A stretch of DNA of 24,193 bases, from positions 1 to 24,193 of the forward strand of contig JAZGDZ010000073.1 of NCBI GenBank assembly GCA_036478235.1, written 5' to 3'. A program made the translations under genes and the position numbers. How positions within the stretch are numbered: the stretch's first letter is position 1; each line of letters begins with the position of its first letter. This document shows, in pieces, positions 1 to 7,848 of this stretch. The stretch is from JACZWZ01 sp036478235 (lineage in GTDB: Bacteria > Actinomycetota > Acidimicrobiia > Spongiisociales > UBA11373). The notes beneath the pieces are model-generated. The model had not been told where the DNA came from. It saw nothing but the letters and a program-made list of their open reading frames with translations, and made no database searches.

Positions 1-84
1 CGACCTAATGGACAAGTGCTCGACGGCACGACACCCCACGAGCGCTACAGGCTGCCCTCACCAACCGGCCGGGGCACGATCTAG
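1..84 (+). pseudogene. possible C-terminal fragment of an integrase-type transposase
   Basis: Frame 1 is open from the window edge to a TAG at 82-84 and encodes 27 residues. They include RPNGQVLDGTTPHERY, which resembles the common C-terminal signature of DDE (rve) transposases of the IS3/IS481/IS30 type (RPH..L.G.TP.ER.). Only the tail is visible, so it may be the end of an intact gene lying to the left or a remnant. The assignment rests on this short motif and is tentative. No terminal inverted repeat could be recognised in the 90 bases that follow. Confidence 0.35.
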
Positions 85-173
85 TCCTAGGAATCGAAGT
101 TCCAGGAGCCAACAGTGCTCACCGGCCAGCGGCTCAGCAACCAGCCTCACACAACAGACCGGTCGCCCCCCAT

Positions 174-423
174 TAGGAGCCCGCTGAGCAATACATGTCA
201 CTCATCTCGACGACCAGTGTCTTGGCTGCGGCGTTCGGGTCCTGTTCGGCCCCGAAGCGCCTCCGCATGATTGAGCCGCCCTTGCGGGCGGCGCGATGTT
301 CTACATCGCCACTCGCGGTGTCCTCGGCTCCGCCATTCCTGCATGAGGAGTGGCGAAACCGAGATCCTTGCGACTGGCGCGCCTGGCCGCCGATCTGAGC
401 AACGGCATCACTCAGCAGACTCC
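174..423 (-). repeat. mosaic interspersed repeat, copy A (REP/BIME-like)
   Basis: Both ends carry related inverted termini: TAGGAGCCCGCTGAG at the left, and at the right the complement of GGAGTCTGCTGAGTGATG. Inside is a hairpin at 275-292 (GCCGCCC, TTGC, GGGCGGC). A 49-base block at 222-270 is identical, in reverse complement, to 7914-7962. Blocks matching the second half of copy B are also present but in a different order. The short open frames here (such as a repeated RRRFGAE peptide) are by-products of the repeat and not genes. Together with 85-173, where I see nothing else, this accounts for the gene-free stretch before the first gene. Confidence 0.85.
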
Positions 424-464
424 CAGGAGCTCGCTGGCCTGGGGTCGGCTCGCCGGCCACGGCA

Positions 465-1469
465 ATGCGGACCCCATGGTTCAATAGGAGGATGAACGGG
501 TCACTCGACGGAGCGGTTGTTGACGTCCGTCCCGACATCGTGGCCCTGTTCCGGCGCGAGTGGAGTCGTCTGGCGGCACCGGGGTCTTCGTGGACCGGCG
601 CCGAGCGGGTCGCAATCGCCTCCCAGGCCCGGGCCGCCCGCGCGGGGGAAGAGGGGTTGGGCGGGGACCTGCCCCCGTCCGCCGTCGCCGCAGCTCGACT
701 CCTCGGTGCTGTGCCCGCCCAGGCCGACAGTTCGCTGGTCGAGACGTGGGTGAGCGACGCGGGTCCCGAGCGTTACGTAGAGCTGTTGGGCGTCGTCGCC
801 CGTCTCGCTGCGGTCGACTCGTTCCACCGCGGCGTCGGCGCCGAAGCGCCGCCGTTGCCCGATCCGGACCCGGGCCTGCCGACCGGTGAGGTGGACCCTG
901 CCGCCCGGCGAGGACCGGCCTGGGTGCCGATGGTTGGCGGTGCCTCGATCGTCCATGCCCTCAGCCTGGTCCCGGCCGAGTCCAGGGCCCAGGAGGACAT
1001 GCATGGACCGCTCTATCTCACCTACGAAGGAATGCAGGATCTGGTATTCGTCGGGGGCCTCACGCGGGCTCAGATGGAGTTGGTGGCGGCTCGGACCTCG
1101 GCCCTCAACGAGTGCTTCTATTGAGTGCTGTCCCACAGCCTGATGCTCCGTGCGAGCGCCGAAGCAACCGACACCCCGCTCGATCCCCGGTTCGTCACCG
1201 ATCGAACCATCGACCCGCTCATCCCCGGCGGCGTGGCGCTGCTGGACTTCGTCGATGCGGTGCTCGGCGACGGACCCGTCGAGTTCTCGCGCCGCGCCGT
1301 GATCGAGCTGCTGGGTGAGGAGGGGCTGGTGGATGCCGCCGGCGTCGTCGCCAACTTCGAGATGATGAACCGGATCGCCGACGGGACGGGGATGCCGGTG
1401 GGCGGGGGTTCGCTGGCTAGCACAGAGAAATTTCGGGTGCTCACCGGAATCGACAGGTTCCACCACTAG
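465..1469 (+). CDS. AhpD/carboxymuconolactone decarboxylase-like protein, putative selenoprotein (CxxU)
   Basis: Two abutting open frames (465-1124 and 1125-1469) share one frame and are separated only by TGA at 1122-1124. Read through, they give a single 334-residue protein ending at TAG 1467. The TGA falls at the second cysteine of the AhpD/CMD active site: ...ALNECFY-U-VLSHS, that is C217-x-x-U220-x-x-x-H224 (numbered from 465). The sequence after the TGA continues the family pattern, including an FEMMNRIADGTGMP segment typical of peroxidase-related CMD proteins, and keeps high third-position GC. Family members are thiol-disulfide peroxidase partners; here the catalytic pair would be Cys-Sec. 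A short stem-loop 20 bases after the TGA could be the SECIS. The start is uncertain: ATG 465, or ATG 492, which abuts an AGGAGG at 486-491. The alternatives are a nonsense mutation or a sequencing error. No selenocysteine machinery gene is visible in this window. Confidence 0.8.
1125..1157 (+). promoter_or_regulatory. candidate bacterial SECIS region after the in-frame TGA
   Basis: Two small stem-loops follow the TGA. One is GCTGT-CCC-ACAGC at 1127-1139. The other is GCTC-CGTGC-GAGC at 1145-1157, whose loop contains GU and begins about 24 bases after the TGA, close to where the apical loop of bacterial SECIS elements lies. The stems are short and bacterial SECIS sequences are variable, so this supports the selenocysteine reading without proving it. 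Confidence 0.4.
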
Positions 1470-1556
1470 TGGTGTGTCGTGCCCGGTGACGCTGATAACA
1501 CGCGCCAACAAGCCGGACGCATCGCCGGCATCGGCCCCGCCTTTTGAGGAGGCGCT

Positions 1557-1733
1557 TCAGCGGCGCTCGGGGGATTCCGGGAACAGATAGGACCCGGTCA
1601 CGGACGAGCGGTGCCCGTCGTCCCAACGCACCTCGACGCTCGCGCCGTGCACGGCGAGGATCTTGCCCCTTCGCCCCGGCTGGCCGACTCGCTTGGAGAG
1701 TTCGTGAACCCGCATTCCCTTGCGTAGCTGCAT
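1557..1733 (-). CDS. small DUF1918-like protein
   Basis: A 58-residue protein (ATG 1731-1733, TGA 1557-1559), below the usual ORF length cutoff. The core GRRGKILAVHGASVEVRWDDGH matches the SH3-like beta-barrel pattern of DUF1918 proteins, common small actinobacterial proteins of unknown function (typically GR.G.IL.V......VRWDDG H). Its frame has strong high-GC third positions, unlike the overlapping longer frames. A weak GAGG lies just ahead of the ATG, and a perfect AACCCT-AGG-AGGGTT inverted repeat lies a few bases further upstream. It is the last gene of a leftward series and converges on the selenoprotein gene. Its stop lies in a GGAGGCGCTTC sequence shared with the repeat family. Confidence 0.75.
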   Translation of the reverse strand: MQLRKGMRVHELSKRVGQPGRRGKILAVHGASVEVRWDDGHRSSVTGSYLFPESPERR

Positions 1734-1737
1734 GCCT

Positions 1738-1752
1738 CAACCCTAGGAGGGT
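1738..1752. promoter_or_regulatory. inverted repeat upstream of the DUF1918-like gene
   Basis: AACCCT-AGG-AGGGTT is a perfect 6-bp inverted repeat with a 3-base centre, lying about 5 bases upstream of the ATG at 1733 and within the 65-base gap to the methyltransferase gene. It could be a weak terminator, an operator or a translational hairpin. The short length makes chance possible. Confidence 0.3.
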
Positions 1753-1798
1753 TCGGATACCGGCGACGAGGGTCCAACGGCCCTGAGCGAGCGCGGCG

Positions 1799-2476
1799 TC
1801 AGCCGGTGAAGTCGTCCGGGCGGCGCAGGGGGAATGCGGTGTCGAGAGGCTTCTTCTCGAACAGGACGGTGTCGATGGCGTTCCACTCGTCGCCATCGTC
1901 GTGTCGCAGCCGGTGTATCGGCTCCATGATCCCCGACGCTTCCACCAAAGGGCGGTAGTCCACCTTGAACGTCCGGTATTCGGGCTGGTGGCGGTATTCG
2001 GTGCTGTAGGGAAGGCTCGGCGAGAAGTCGCTGATGATGAGATAGCGCGCCGTGACCCTGATGGCCTCGCCGATCGTCTGCAGCAAGTAGTTGCGATCGA
2101 CCCAGTGGAGGACGCTGCGCAGCAGGATGAGGTCGAACTCTCCGGTCGAGAACGGGAGGGTGTCGGTTGTGCTTTCGTAGAACTCGAGTTCCGGATACGC
2201 CTCGGTCAGGATCGACACGGCCTCCGGCGACGGCTCCGTCCCGACGCCACGCTGCGCCCCGTATCTAGTGAAGAGCTGAAAGAGGTTGTTGCCCGGACCA
2301 CAGCCGAGGTCGAGGATGCTGCCGTTCTCCAGGTCCATTGGAGGGGTGTGGGCGAGGAAGTCCTCGAGTATGGGTACAAGTGGCAGCCGCCTCAGGTCCT
2401 TGCCTTCAAAGTTGCGGCGCAGATACTCGAGGCTCTCGGTCCTGAAGAACTGCCGTTGGTCGGTCACGCGGGGCAC
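1799..2476 (-). CDS. class I SAM-dependent methyltransferase
   Basis: A 225-residue protein. Residues 54-62 read ILDLGCGPG, the glycine-rich SAM-binding motif I of Rossmann-type methyltransferases. An acidic residue follows after strand 2 (GVGTEP), and a motif-IV-like EFDLILLRSVLHWV segment lies near residues 113-126, as in the Methyltransf_11/12 families. The substrate cannot be read from the sequence; the closest general class is small-molecule or lipid methyltransferases. It lies 75 bases downstream of the malic enzyme gene in the same direction and 65 bases upstream of the DUF1918-like gene, so co-transcription is possible. No signal peptide or membrane segment is seen. Confidence 0.85.
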   Translation of the reverse strand: MPRVTDQRQFFRTESLEYLRRNFEGKDLRRLPLVPILEDFLAHTPPMDLENGSILDLGCGPGNNLFQLFTRYGAQRGVGTEPSPEAVSILTEAYPELEFYESTTDTLPFSTGEFDLILLRSVLHWVDRNYLLQTIGEAIRVTARYLIISDFSPSLPYSTEYRHQPEYRTFKVDYRPLVEASGIMEPIHRLRHDDGDEWNAIDTVLFEKKPLDTAFPLRRPDDFTG

Positions 2477-2551
2477 CGGGCCGGAGGTTACTTGCCGGTG
2501 GGGGTCCGCGGCCGGCAGCCTTCCGTTGCGGCAGCGTCCGTTTGTTGCGGA

Positions 2552-4252
2552 CTAAGCCGGTCGGTAGGGCAGGTAGAAGGGATCCCAGGATGCCCGGTTC
2601 ACCGCCGCCTCCGGGTCGAGCAGAGGCTCGGCGACCTCTTCGGCAACCGCGGCCTCGATGACGGCCAGGGCCACCGAGCGCGACACCGCCCGCACGTCAG
2701 TGATCGCCGGGAATAGGCCGCCCTGCTCGAGCCGGTCCCGGCTCATGTGAGCGGCCAGCGCCCCTGCGGCCGCCAGGAACATCCCTATCGTGATTCGCTT
2801 GGCCTGGGAGACGACCGCGCCCAGGCCGATTCCGGGGAACACGAAGACGTTGTTTGCCTGGCCGATGATGTGCCGGGTCCCACTCTCGACGACGTCGTCG
2901 AACGGGCTGCCGGTGCCGATCAGGGCTCGACCCTCGGACCAGGCGAGGATGTCGGCCGGGACCGCCTCGGTGAGGGTGGTCGGGTTCGAAAGCGGCATCA
3001 CGATGGGACGGTCGTGCTCCTTCGCCATGGCTCCGATCATCGGCTCGGTGAAGGTGCCGGACCGTCCGGTGACGCCGATCAGGATCGACGGGCGGTGTTC
3101 GGTCACAACCGTCTCGAGGTCGATCGTGTTGCCCCCGTGGCCCCATCCGGCCACAACGCTCGGCGGAGCGGCGAACTGGGCCTTGCGATCGTCGACGCCC
3201 TCGCGCCCGGCGACGATCAGGCCGCGGCTGTCGGCGAGCAGGATGCGCCGATGGGCCTCGCTCCTGTCCATTCCGGCCTGTTCCATTGCGGCCCGGATCT
3301 GCCGGGCTATCCCTATCCCGGCGGAGCCGGCGCCGGCGATCAGCACCCGCTGCTCGCCCATGGTCTGGCCGAGCAGTCGCATGGCGGCGAGCAGGCCACC
3401 GACAACCATTGCCGCGGTCCCCTGGATGTCGTCGTTGAACGACGGGAGTTCATCGCGATACATGTCGAGGTGGCGGAACGAAGTCCGGTTGGCGAAGTCC
3501 TCCCATTGCAGGATCGCCGCAGGAAACACGCGCTTGACCGCGGCGACGAACTCGTCCACCAGCGACCAGTACTCCTCGCCGCGCAGGCGGGGTTCGCGGA
3601 CGCCGAGGTAGAGGGGATCCTCGAGGAGCTCCTCGTTGTCCGTCCCCACGTCGAGCGAGATGGGGAGGCACAGCGAAGGGTGGATTCCGCCTCCTGCCGT
3701 GTACAGGGCCAGCTTGCCGATCGGGATGCCCATTCCCCCGGCCCCCTGATCGCCGATGCCCAGAATCCGCTCGTTGTCGGTGGCGACGATGACGGCGGCT
3801 TCGGTCATCCCCGCATTGCGCAGCAATTCATCGATTCTTCCGCGGTCGGCCGGTGTGATGTAGACGCCGCGAGCCCTTCGGAAGATGCGGCTCCAGTGCC
3901 GGCACGCTTCGGCGACCGTCGGCGTGTAGATGAGCGGGACCGTCTCGGTGAGATTGTCCATGATCAGCCGGTAGAAGAGGGTCTCGTTGCGGTCCTGAAG
4001 GCCGGCCAGATAGATGTGTTTCTGGAGATCGGTGTCCTTGTATGCGATCTGGTCGAGAGCGCGCTGGATCTGCTCTTCGAGTGTCGAGACGTGCCGGGGG
4101 AGCAGACCGGAGATCCCGAGGCTGATGCGCTCGTCTTCGGTGAAGGCCGTTCCCTTGTTGAGCAGCGGCTCTTCGAGCAGGGCTCGCCCCCGCTCGGCAA
4201 CCGGCAGGTAGAGCTCGCCCGTCACGGCATCGATCGCCGGCTGGTAGCGCAT
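2552..4252 (-). CDS. maeA: NAD-type malic enzyme (malate dehydrogenase, oxaloacetate-decarboxylating)
   Basis: A protein of about 566 residues, the usual length of the large bacterial/eukaryotic-type malic enzymes. It oxidatively decarboxylates malate to pyruvate with reduction of NAD(P). Visible signatures (numbered from GTG 4255) are the malic N-terminal domain with catalytic Tyr110 in LIYTPTVAEAC, Lys181 in GIPIGKLALY, metal ligands in WEDF (252-253) and FNDDIQGTA (276), and a dinucleotide-binding GAGSAG at 308-313 followed by a NAD-binding malic domain. GTG 4255 and ATG 4252 are adjacent possible starts; a TAGTCT -10-like box at 4260-4265 sits 7 bases before the ATG, favouring a leaderless start at 4252. 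Cofactor preference (NAD or NADP) is not decided by the sequence. Confidence 0.93.
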   Translation of the reverse strand: MRYQPAIDAVTGELYLPVAERGRALLEEPLLNKGTAFTEDERISLGISGLLPRHVSTLEEQIQRALDQIAYKDTDLQKHIYLAGLQDRNETLFYRLIMDNLTETVPLIYTPTVAEACRHWSRIFRRARGVYITPADRGRIDELLRNAGMTEAAVIVATDNERILGIGDQGAGGMGIPIGKLALYTAGGGIHPSLCLPISLDVGTDNEELLEDPLYLGVREPRLRGEEYWSLVDEFVAAVKRVFPAAILQWEDFANRTSFRHLDMYRDELPSFNDDIQGTAAMVVGGLLAAMRLLGQTMGEQRVLIAGAGSAGIGIARQIRAAMEQAGMDRSEAHRRILLADSRGLIVAGREGVDDRKAQFAAPPSVVAGWGHGGNTIDLETVVTEHRPSILIGVTGRSGTFTEPMIGAMAKEHDRPIVMPLSNPTTLTEAVPADILAWSEGRALIGTGSPFDDVVESGTRHIIGQANNVFVFPGIGLGAVVSQAKRITIGMFLAAAGALAAHMSRDRLEQGGLFPAITDVRAVSRSVALAVIEAAVAEEVAEPLLDPEAAVNRASWDPFYLPYRPA

Positions 4253-4325
4253 CACGGGGAGACTACCGGGGCGCGGTTCGCTTCACCCGGGCCATGTGTC
4301 ACAGGCGGCGGCGCCTCTCGGCGCA

Positions 4326-5273
4326 TCAGCGGTCGGCGAGCCGGGCGAGGCTGCACAGCGCCTCGGAGAGATCGTGGTGCAAGCGTTTCACCTTGTTGGC
4401 CGGCCAGAGTGCCGGGTCCTCCCGCAAGAAGGACGTACGGTCCTCCCGATTGTCGAGGCGGACGAGGGGTATGTCGCGGTCGCCCACTCGAATCGAGCGC
4501 GGCTGCCGCGCCTGGGACTCGAGCCAGGCGACGTCATCGGTGCCGTAGTCCTGCAGCATGACCGAATCGGGGACGCCGTGGTGGAGGATCGAGGCATCAT
4601 CCCGCGGCCGAGCCCGCTCCCGGTTGCGTCGCCGGCTCTGCTCGGGCTCGACCCAGACATAGAGGATCGCCGCCCGGGACAGGATGGTGGTGTCGAGAGC
4701 GGCGAGGGAGGCAGCGTATCCGAGCGGGTGAGGCAGCGGAGGCGCCGCCCCGTCGGGTCCTCCCCTGGCGAACTCGATCACGATCGTGTCCTCCGGATTC
4801 GCCGTGCGGGGGAGGGCGTGCACCAGTTCGTCGATCTCTCCGGCGAGCCTCTCTTCGAGCCGGGACCGCTGCCGTGGCGGCAGGTTCTCGAATGGGGGGT
4901 CGGCGCCCGCAGTCACTCTGGCGCGGTCGATCCTGTCGAGCATCTGCGAGGGGTCGGGATCCCGCTCGCCGCCGGACGTCACGATGGCGAAGTCCTCGTT
5001 GAGCAGATGGATGAGGGTCAGCCAGTCGCGGGCGTCGCGCCACGCCGCGATGTCGCTCTCGAAGAAGACGGGGTCGCTCCCGAGGGCGATGAGCTCCTGT
5101 GAGGCCCTTCGCATGAGGTGGACGTACGGGTAGTCGTCGAGCTGGACCATCGGCCCGATGCACATGTCGCTCCGGGCCTCCGTCGCCTCGAGGTGACTCA
5201 GGTAGCGGCGGACCTCCGACTTGCCCGAGGCCGGCAGCGCCAGCAGAAGGAGGACGTCGAGTGCCTTGGTCAC
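4326..5273 (-). CDS. P-loop NTPase-like protein of unknown function
   Basis: A 315-residue protein beginning at GTG 5273. Its N-terminus (VLLLLALPASGKSE, residues 7-20) is a beta strand followed by a Walker A-like loop whose first position is not glycine, as in some nucleoside-kinase or AAA-like P-loop proteins. Other visible features are VQLDDYPYVH near residue 43, a central charged helical region (PRQRSRLEERLAGEIDEL) and an ILYVWVEPEQS strand followed by an arginine-rich RRRNRERARPRDD segment that could act as a lid. The C-terminal WPANKVKRLHHDLSEAL segment is helical. No signal peptide is present. I recognise the fold class but no specific function. It is 70 bases upstream of the malic enzyme gene and divergent from the DUF3105 gene. 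Confidence 0.7.
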   Translation of the reverse strand: MTKALDVLLLLALPASGKSEVRRYLSHLEATEARSDMCIGPMVQLDDYPYVHLMRRASQELIALGSDPVFFESDIAAWRDARDWLTLIHLLNEDFAIVTSGGERDPDPSQMLDRIDRARVTAGADPPFENLPPRQRSRLEERLAGEIDELVHALPRTANPEDTIVIEFARGGPDGAAPPLPHPLGYAASLAALDTTILSRAAILYVWVEPEQSRRRNRERARPRDDASILHHGVPDSVMLQDYGTDDVAWLESQARQPRSIRVGDRDIPLVRLDNREDRTSFLREDPALWPANKVKRLHHDLSEALCSLARLADR

Positions 5274-5319
5274 GGTCGGGCCATGTTCTCACTTACCGAG
5301 GCGATGACAGCACACAGGC

Positions 5320-5351
5320 TTAGAGCGTCCGCCAATAGGCGGACGCTCTAA
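5320..5351. promoter_or_regulatory. 14-bp perfect inverted repeat with 4-base loop
   Basis: TTAGAGCGTCCGCC (5320-5333), AATA, then GGCGGACGCTCTAA (5338-5351) form a perfect 14-bp palindromic stem. It lies between two divergently transcribed genes, 47 bases from the leftward GTG, where a terminator is not expected. No T-tract follows. It may be an operator, a remnant of a small mobile element or a processing hairpin. A second, weaker inverted repeat (CGCGCC-TATC-GGCGCG) lies at about 5426-5441 in the same gap. Confidence 0.6.
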
Positions 5352-5479
5352 GGATTGTCGATGGCTCTTCGCCTTACGGCTCATCGCTGTGCGGCCCGGG
5401 GGCCCCAGCCCCAGGCCGCCGAGTTCGCGCCTATCGGCGCGTCCTCTTACAGTTGTCGTAGATTGAGTCCCCGGAATCC

Positions 5480-6100
5480 ATGGAGGCACTTCTGGGAAAC
5501 ACGCGCAAGCTCAAGCGAGCGGCTGCCGGCAGCAAGAAGAGGTCGTCGGCCAATGCGCCGGGCCCGGTCGCTTCGGCCGGACGGCGCGGTTGGGTGAGGT
5601 ACGCCGTCGGCGGCGGGGTGTTGGCCGTGCTGGGTCTTCTGGTCTACTTCATCGCCACCGACGTGTCGGGTAACCCGCAGACGGTGCCGGATCCTCCCGA
5701 AGGGGTCGAGTACTTCACGGTCGTCGATCCCGCTCACACCGCGCAGGCGGTCATCTACGACCAGGATCCCCCCGCAGGGGGACCTCACAATGCAACTCCC
5801 TTGCGCTGCCAGGCCTACGACGAGCCGGTTCCCAACGAGAACGCAGTCCACGCTCTCGAACATGGTGCCGTATGGATCACCTATCGCCCCGACCTCGATG
5901 GTGGTGCGATCGACGCCCTGGAGGGATTTGCGCGTCGGCGGGACGTCCTGGTGAGCCCCTATCCCGGGCTCGACTCCGCGATCGTCCTGACGACCTGGGG
6001 GACTCAGCTCAGACTCGATTCGCCCGACGGCGACGTGATAGATGAGTTCATCCGGGCCTTCCAACACAGGACGGCTCCGGAGAACAACGTCGGCTGCTGA
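5480..6100 (+). CDS. DUF3105 membrane-anchored protein
   Basis: A 206-residue protein with a basic N-terminus (KLKRAAAGSKKRSS), one membrane segment at about residues 40-60 (RYAVGGGVLAVLGLLVYFIA) and an extracytoplasmic domain. HALEHGAVWITYRPDL and SPYPGLDSAIVLTTWGTQLRLDSPD are the hallmark DUF3105 segments, with conserved histidines, the YPGLDS turn and W-G. The family is widespread in actinobacteria and its function is unknown. A TAGATT sequence at 5459-5464 is a plausible -10. The gene precedes the toroid-like gene by 10 bases and is probably co-transcribed with it. The usual family length is about 200, so the gene looks intact. Confidence 0.85.
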   Translation: MEALLGNTRKLKRAAAGSKKRSSANAPGPVASAGRRGWVRYAVGGGVLAVLGLLVYFIATDVSGNPQTVPDPPEGVEYFTVVDPAHTAQAVIYDQDPPAGGPHNATPLRCQAYDEPVPNENAVHALEHGAVWITYRPDLDGGAIDALEGFARRRDVLVSPYPGLDSAIVLTTWGTQLRLDSPDGDVIDEFIRAFQHRTAPENNVGC

Positions 6101-6110
6101 TCACGTCAGC

Positions 6111-7289
6111 ATGATCAAGCGGCGCCTCGCGCTCCACCTCTCGATCCTGGTGATCGGGGCCGCCGTCTTGAGGGTGGGCGTGGTGCCCGCCGAGGTCTGT
6201 CCGGCAGTCACCTCTGCTCAGGTGGCGGAGGCGATCGACGCGGCCACAGGGTGGCTGGTCGGAGGGATGTCGGCGGACGGTCGTTACCTGTACGGGTATG
6301 ACCGCAGCGTCGATGAGGTCAATGGGGGGTACAACTACGCCCGTCACGGTGGGGTCACGATGTCGCTGTTCCAGGTCCACGGAGCATTTGGGTCGCCCGA
6401 CGTCCTCGCCGCGGCAGATCGGGCGCTGGCTCATGCGTTGCAACGGCTGGTCGAGGGATCCGGGTGGATGGCGTGGCAGCCGACCGGAGGCGACATACCG
6501 GTGGGGGCCAACGGCCTGCTGGTGGCGGGTATGGCTCTTCGGCGGCGGGCGACCGGCGACCCGGTTCACGACGAGACGATGCGCGCCATCGGGCGGTTTC
6601 TGGTCGGCCAGCAGCAGCCCGACGGAAGCGTCTACGCCTACTGGGATGTGAGCAGCGAGGCGCCGCAGTTGGGATTTGGGCCGTTTGCCACGGGCGAGAC
6701 GTCTTGGGCTCTCACCCTGCTCGACGCCGAGTTTCCCGGCGAGGGCTGGGGTGAGGTGGCGGCGCGGACCTTCGACTACATGGGTTCCGAGCGCAACCGG
6801 GTCGAGGGGTACCTCACCAGCATCCCCGACCATTGGGCTGCATACACGGCGGGGGATCTGCGGCCCGATCTGCTCACCGGCGACGGGCGCGGCTACGCCC
6901 GGCGGCTGGCGGGGTACTTCGGGATCAGGCTCCGGTTCGAGGCGCAGCGGCGCGGCACCGGCATCAACCTGATCCTCCGCTGGTACCCGGGGCCGCCGGC
7001 CGGGGTCGGAACGGCGGGCGAGGGCCTCGGGGCGCTGCATCGCCTCAGCCTTCGCGAGCCGGCACTGGCTGATCTGAAGGCTCCGATCGAGTGGCGTCTG
7101 GCGTGCACCGCCGGAATCATGGTCGAGCGGCAGGTGTCTTCAGCCGAGGCGGTATCGGCGTCCCGCCCCGATCTCGAGGCAGGTGCCTGGTTCTACCGGG
7201 GGTACACCCAGATGGACGACCAGCAGCACGTGCTGTCCACGTTGCTGGCAGCCTTGCCGGTTCTGGAGGCAATGGAGGAGGACCGATGA
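6111..7289 (+). CDS. secreted protein with predicted alpha/alpha-toroid fold
   Basis: A 392-residue protein. ATG 6111 was chosen because it gives a clear signal peptide (KRRLALHLSILVIGAAVLRVGVVPA), whereas the longer frame back to 6042 overlaps the DUF3105 gene. The mature part has repeated helical units with GWL, NGGYNYARHGG, GSGWMAWQPTGGD and QQQPDGSVYAYWD segments. These resemble prenyltransferase/squalene-cyclase-type or glycosidase-type toroid repeats, in which Q.PDGS... motifs mark repeat turns. No catalytic DxDD cyclase motif is seen, so an enzymatic call is not justified. It overlaps the start of the next gene by 4 bases (ATGA), indicating translational coupling within a DUF3105-toroid-membrane protein operon. 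Confidence 0.65.
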   Translation: MIKRRLALHLSILVIGAAVLRVGVVPAEVCPAVTSAQVAEAIDAATGWLVGGMSADGRYLYGYDRSVDEVNGGYNYARHGGVTMSLFQVHGAFGSPDVLAAADRALAHALQRLVEGSGWMAWQPTGGDIPVGANGLLVAGMALRRRATGDPVHDETMRAIGRFLVGQQQPDGSVYAYWDVSSEAPQLGFGPFATGETSWALTLLDAEFPGEGWGEVAARTFDYMGSERNRVEGYLTSIPDHWAAYTAGDLRPDLLTGDGRGYARRLAGYFGIRLRFEAQRRGTGINLILRWYPGPPAGVGTAGEGLGALHRLSLREPALADLKAPIEWRLACTAGIMVERQVSSAEAVSASRPDLEAGAWFYRGYTQMDDQQHVLSTLLAALPVLEAMEEDR

Positions 7290-7840
7290 ACGGAGCGCTC
7301 GCGGTGGCGGTGTTTCTGGCCGCGCTGAATCCGGCTCGAACCAGGCTCGGGATGCCCGAGACCGCGGATCGCCGGCTTCGCTTCGACCTGGCGGGACCTG
7401 GGATCCTGATCGGGATCGCATTCCTGGTACTCGTCGCTTCAGTCGCCGAGCGCGGACTGGACGCCCTCGAGATCTCACCGGAGACCTTTCGGATCGCAGC
7501 GGGATTTGTCCTGGTGATCGTGGCCGCGTGGATGCTGTCTCAGCCTGTACCGACGGCCGAGCCCGTGGCGTCGGGCAGGCTCGGAGCGCTGTGGCCTGTC
7601 GCCTATCCGCGGGTCGTCTCGCCCGAGTCGCTGACCCTGGCCGTCACGACGGGAGCCTCCGACGGACTCGGTCGGGTGATCCCGGGTCTGGCCATCGCTG
7701 CCGCGGTCCTCCTCGCGCTCGGCGCGGTGCCGACCGGAGCCATCGCCCGGCGGCTTCTGGCGGGGATCGGACGGCTGCTCGCGGTCGTTCTGGTGGTGGC
7801 CGGGGTGTGGCTGGCGCTACAAGGCATTCGGGAGGTTTGA
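7286..7840 (+). CDS. small polytopic membrane protein, possibly MarC/LysE-like
   Basis: A 184-residue hydrophobic protein. The start at 7286 follows an AGGAGG at 7276-7281 and overlaps the upstream stop as ATGA; the in-frame extension back to 7091 has a composition unlike a real protein. About five or six membrane segments are visible, for example ILIGIAFLVLVASVA, IAAGFVLVIVAAWML, VIPGLAIAAAVLLALGAV and LLAVVLVVAGVWLAL. The N-terminal FLAALNPARTRLGMP places an NP in the first hydrophobic segment, as in MarC-type proteins, but the similarity is weak. It probably acts with the two genes upstream at the cell envelope. It converges on the VanW gene across repeat copy B. Confidence 0.6.
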   Translation: MNGALAVAVFLAALNPARTRLGMPETADRRLRFDLAGPGILIGIAFLVLVASVAERGLDALEISPETFRIAAGFVLVIVAAWMLSQPVPTAEPVASGRLGALWPVAYPRVVSPESLTLAVTTGASDGLGRVIPGLAIAAAVLLALGAVPTGAIARRLLAGIGRLLAVVLVVAGVWLALQGIREV

Positions 7841-7848
7841 CGGCTGAG

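Noticed and set aside
501..1511. A 336-codon open frame antisense to the putative selenoprotein gene
   Set aside because: It mirrors the plus-strand frame, has the Arg/Gly/His-rich composition of a GC-rich shadow and no family motif, whereas the plus frame has a recognisable CMD active site.
2747..4561. A 604-codon plus-strand open frame across the malic enzyme and P-loop genes
   Set aside because: It is antisense to a clear malic enzyme and spans into the next gene; its composition is that of a shadow frame.
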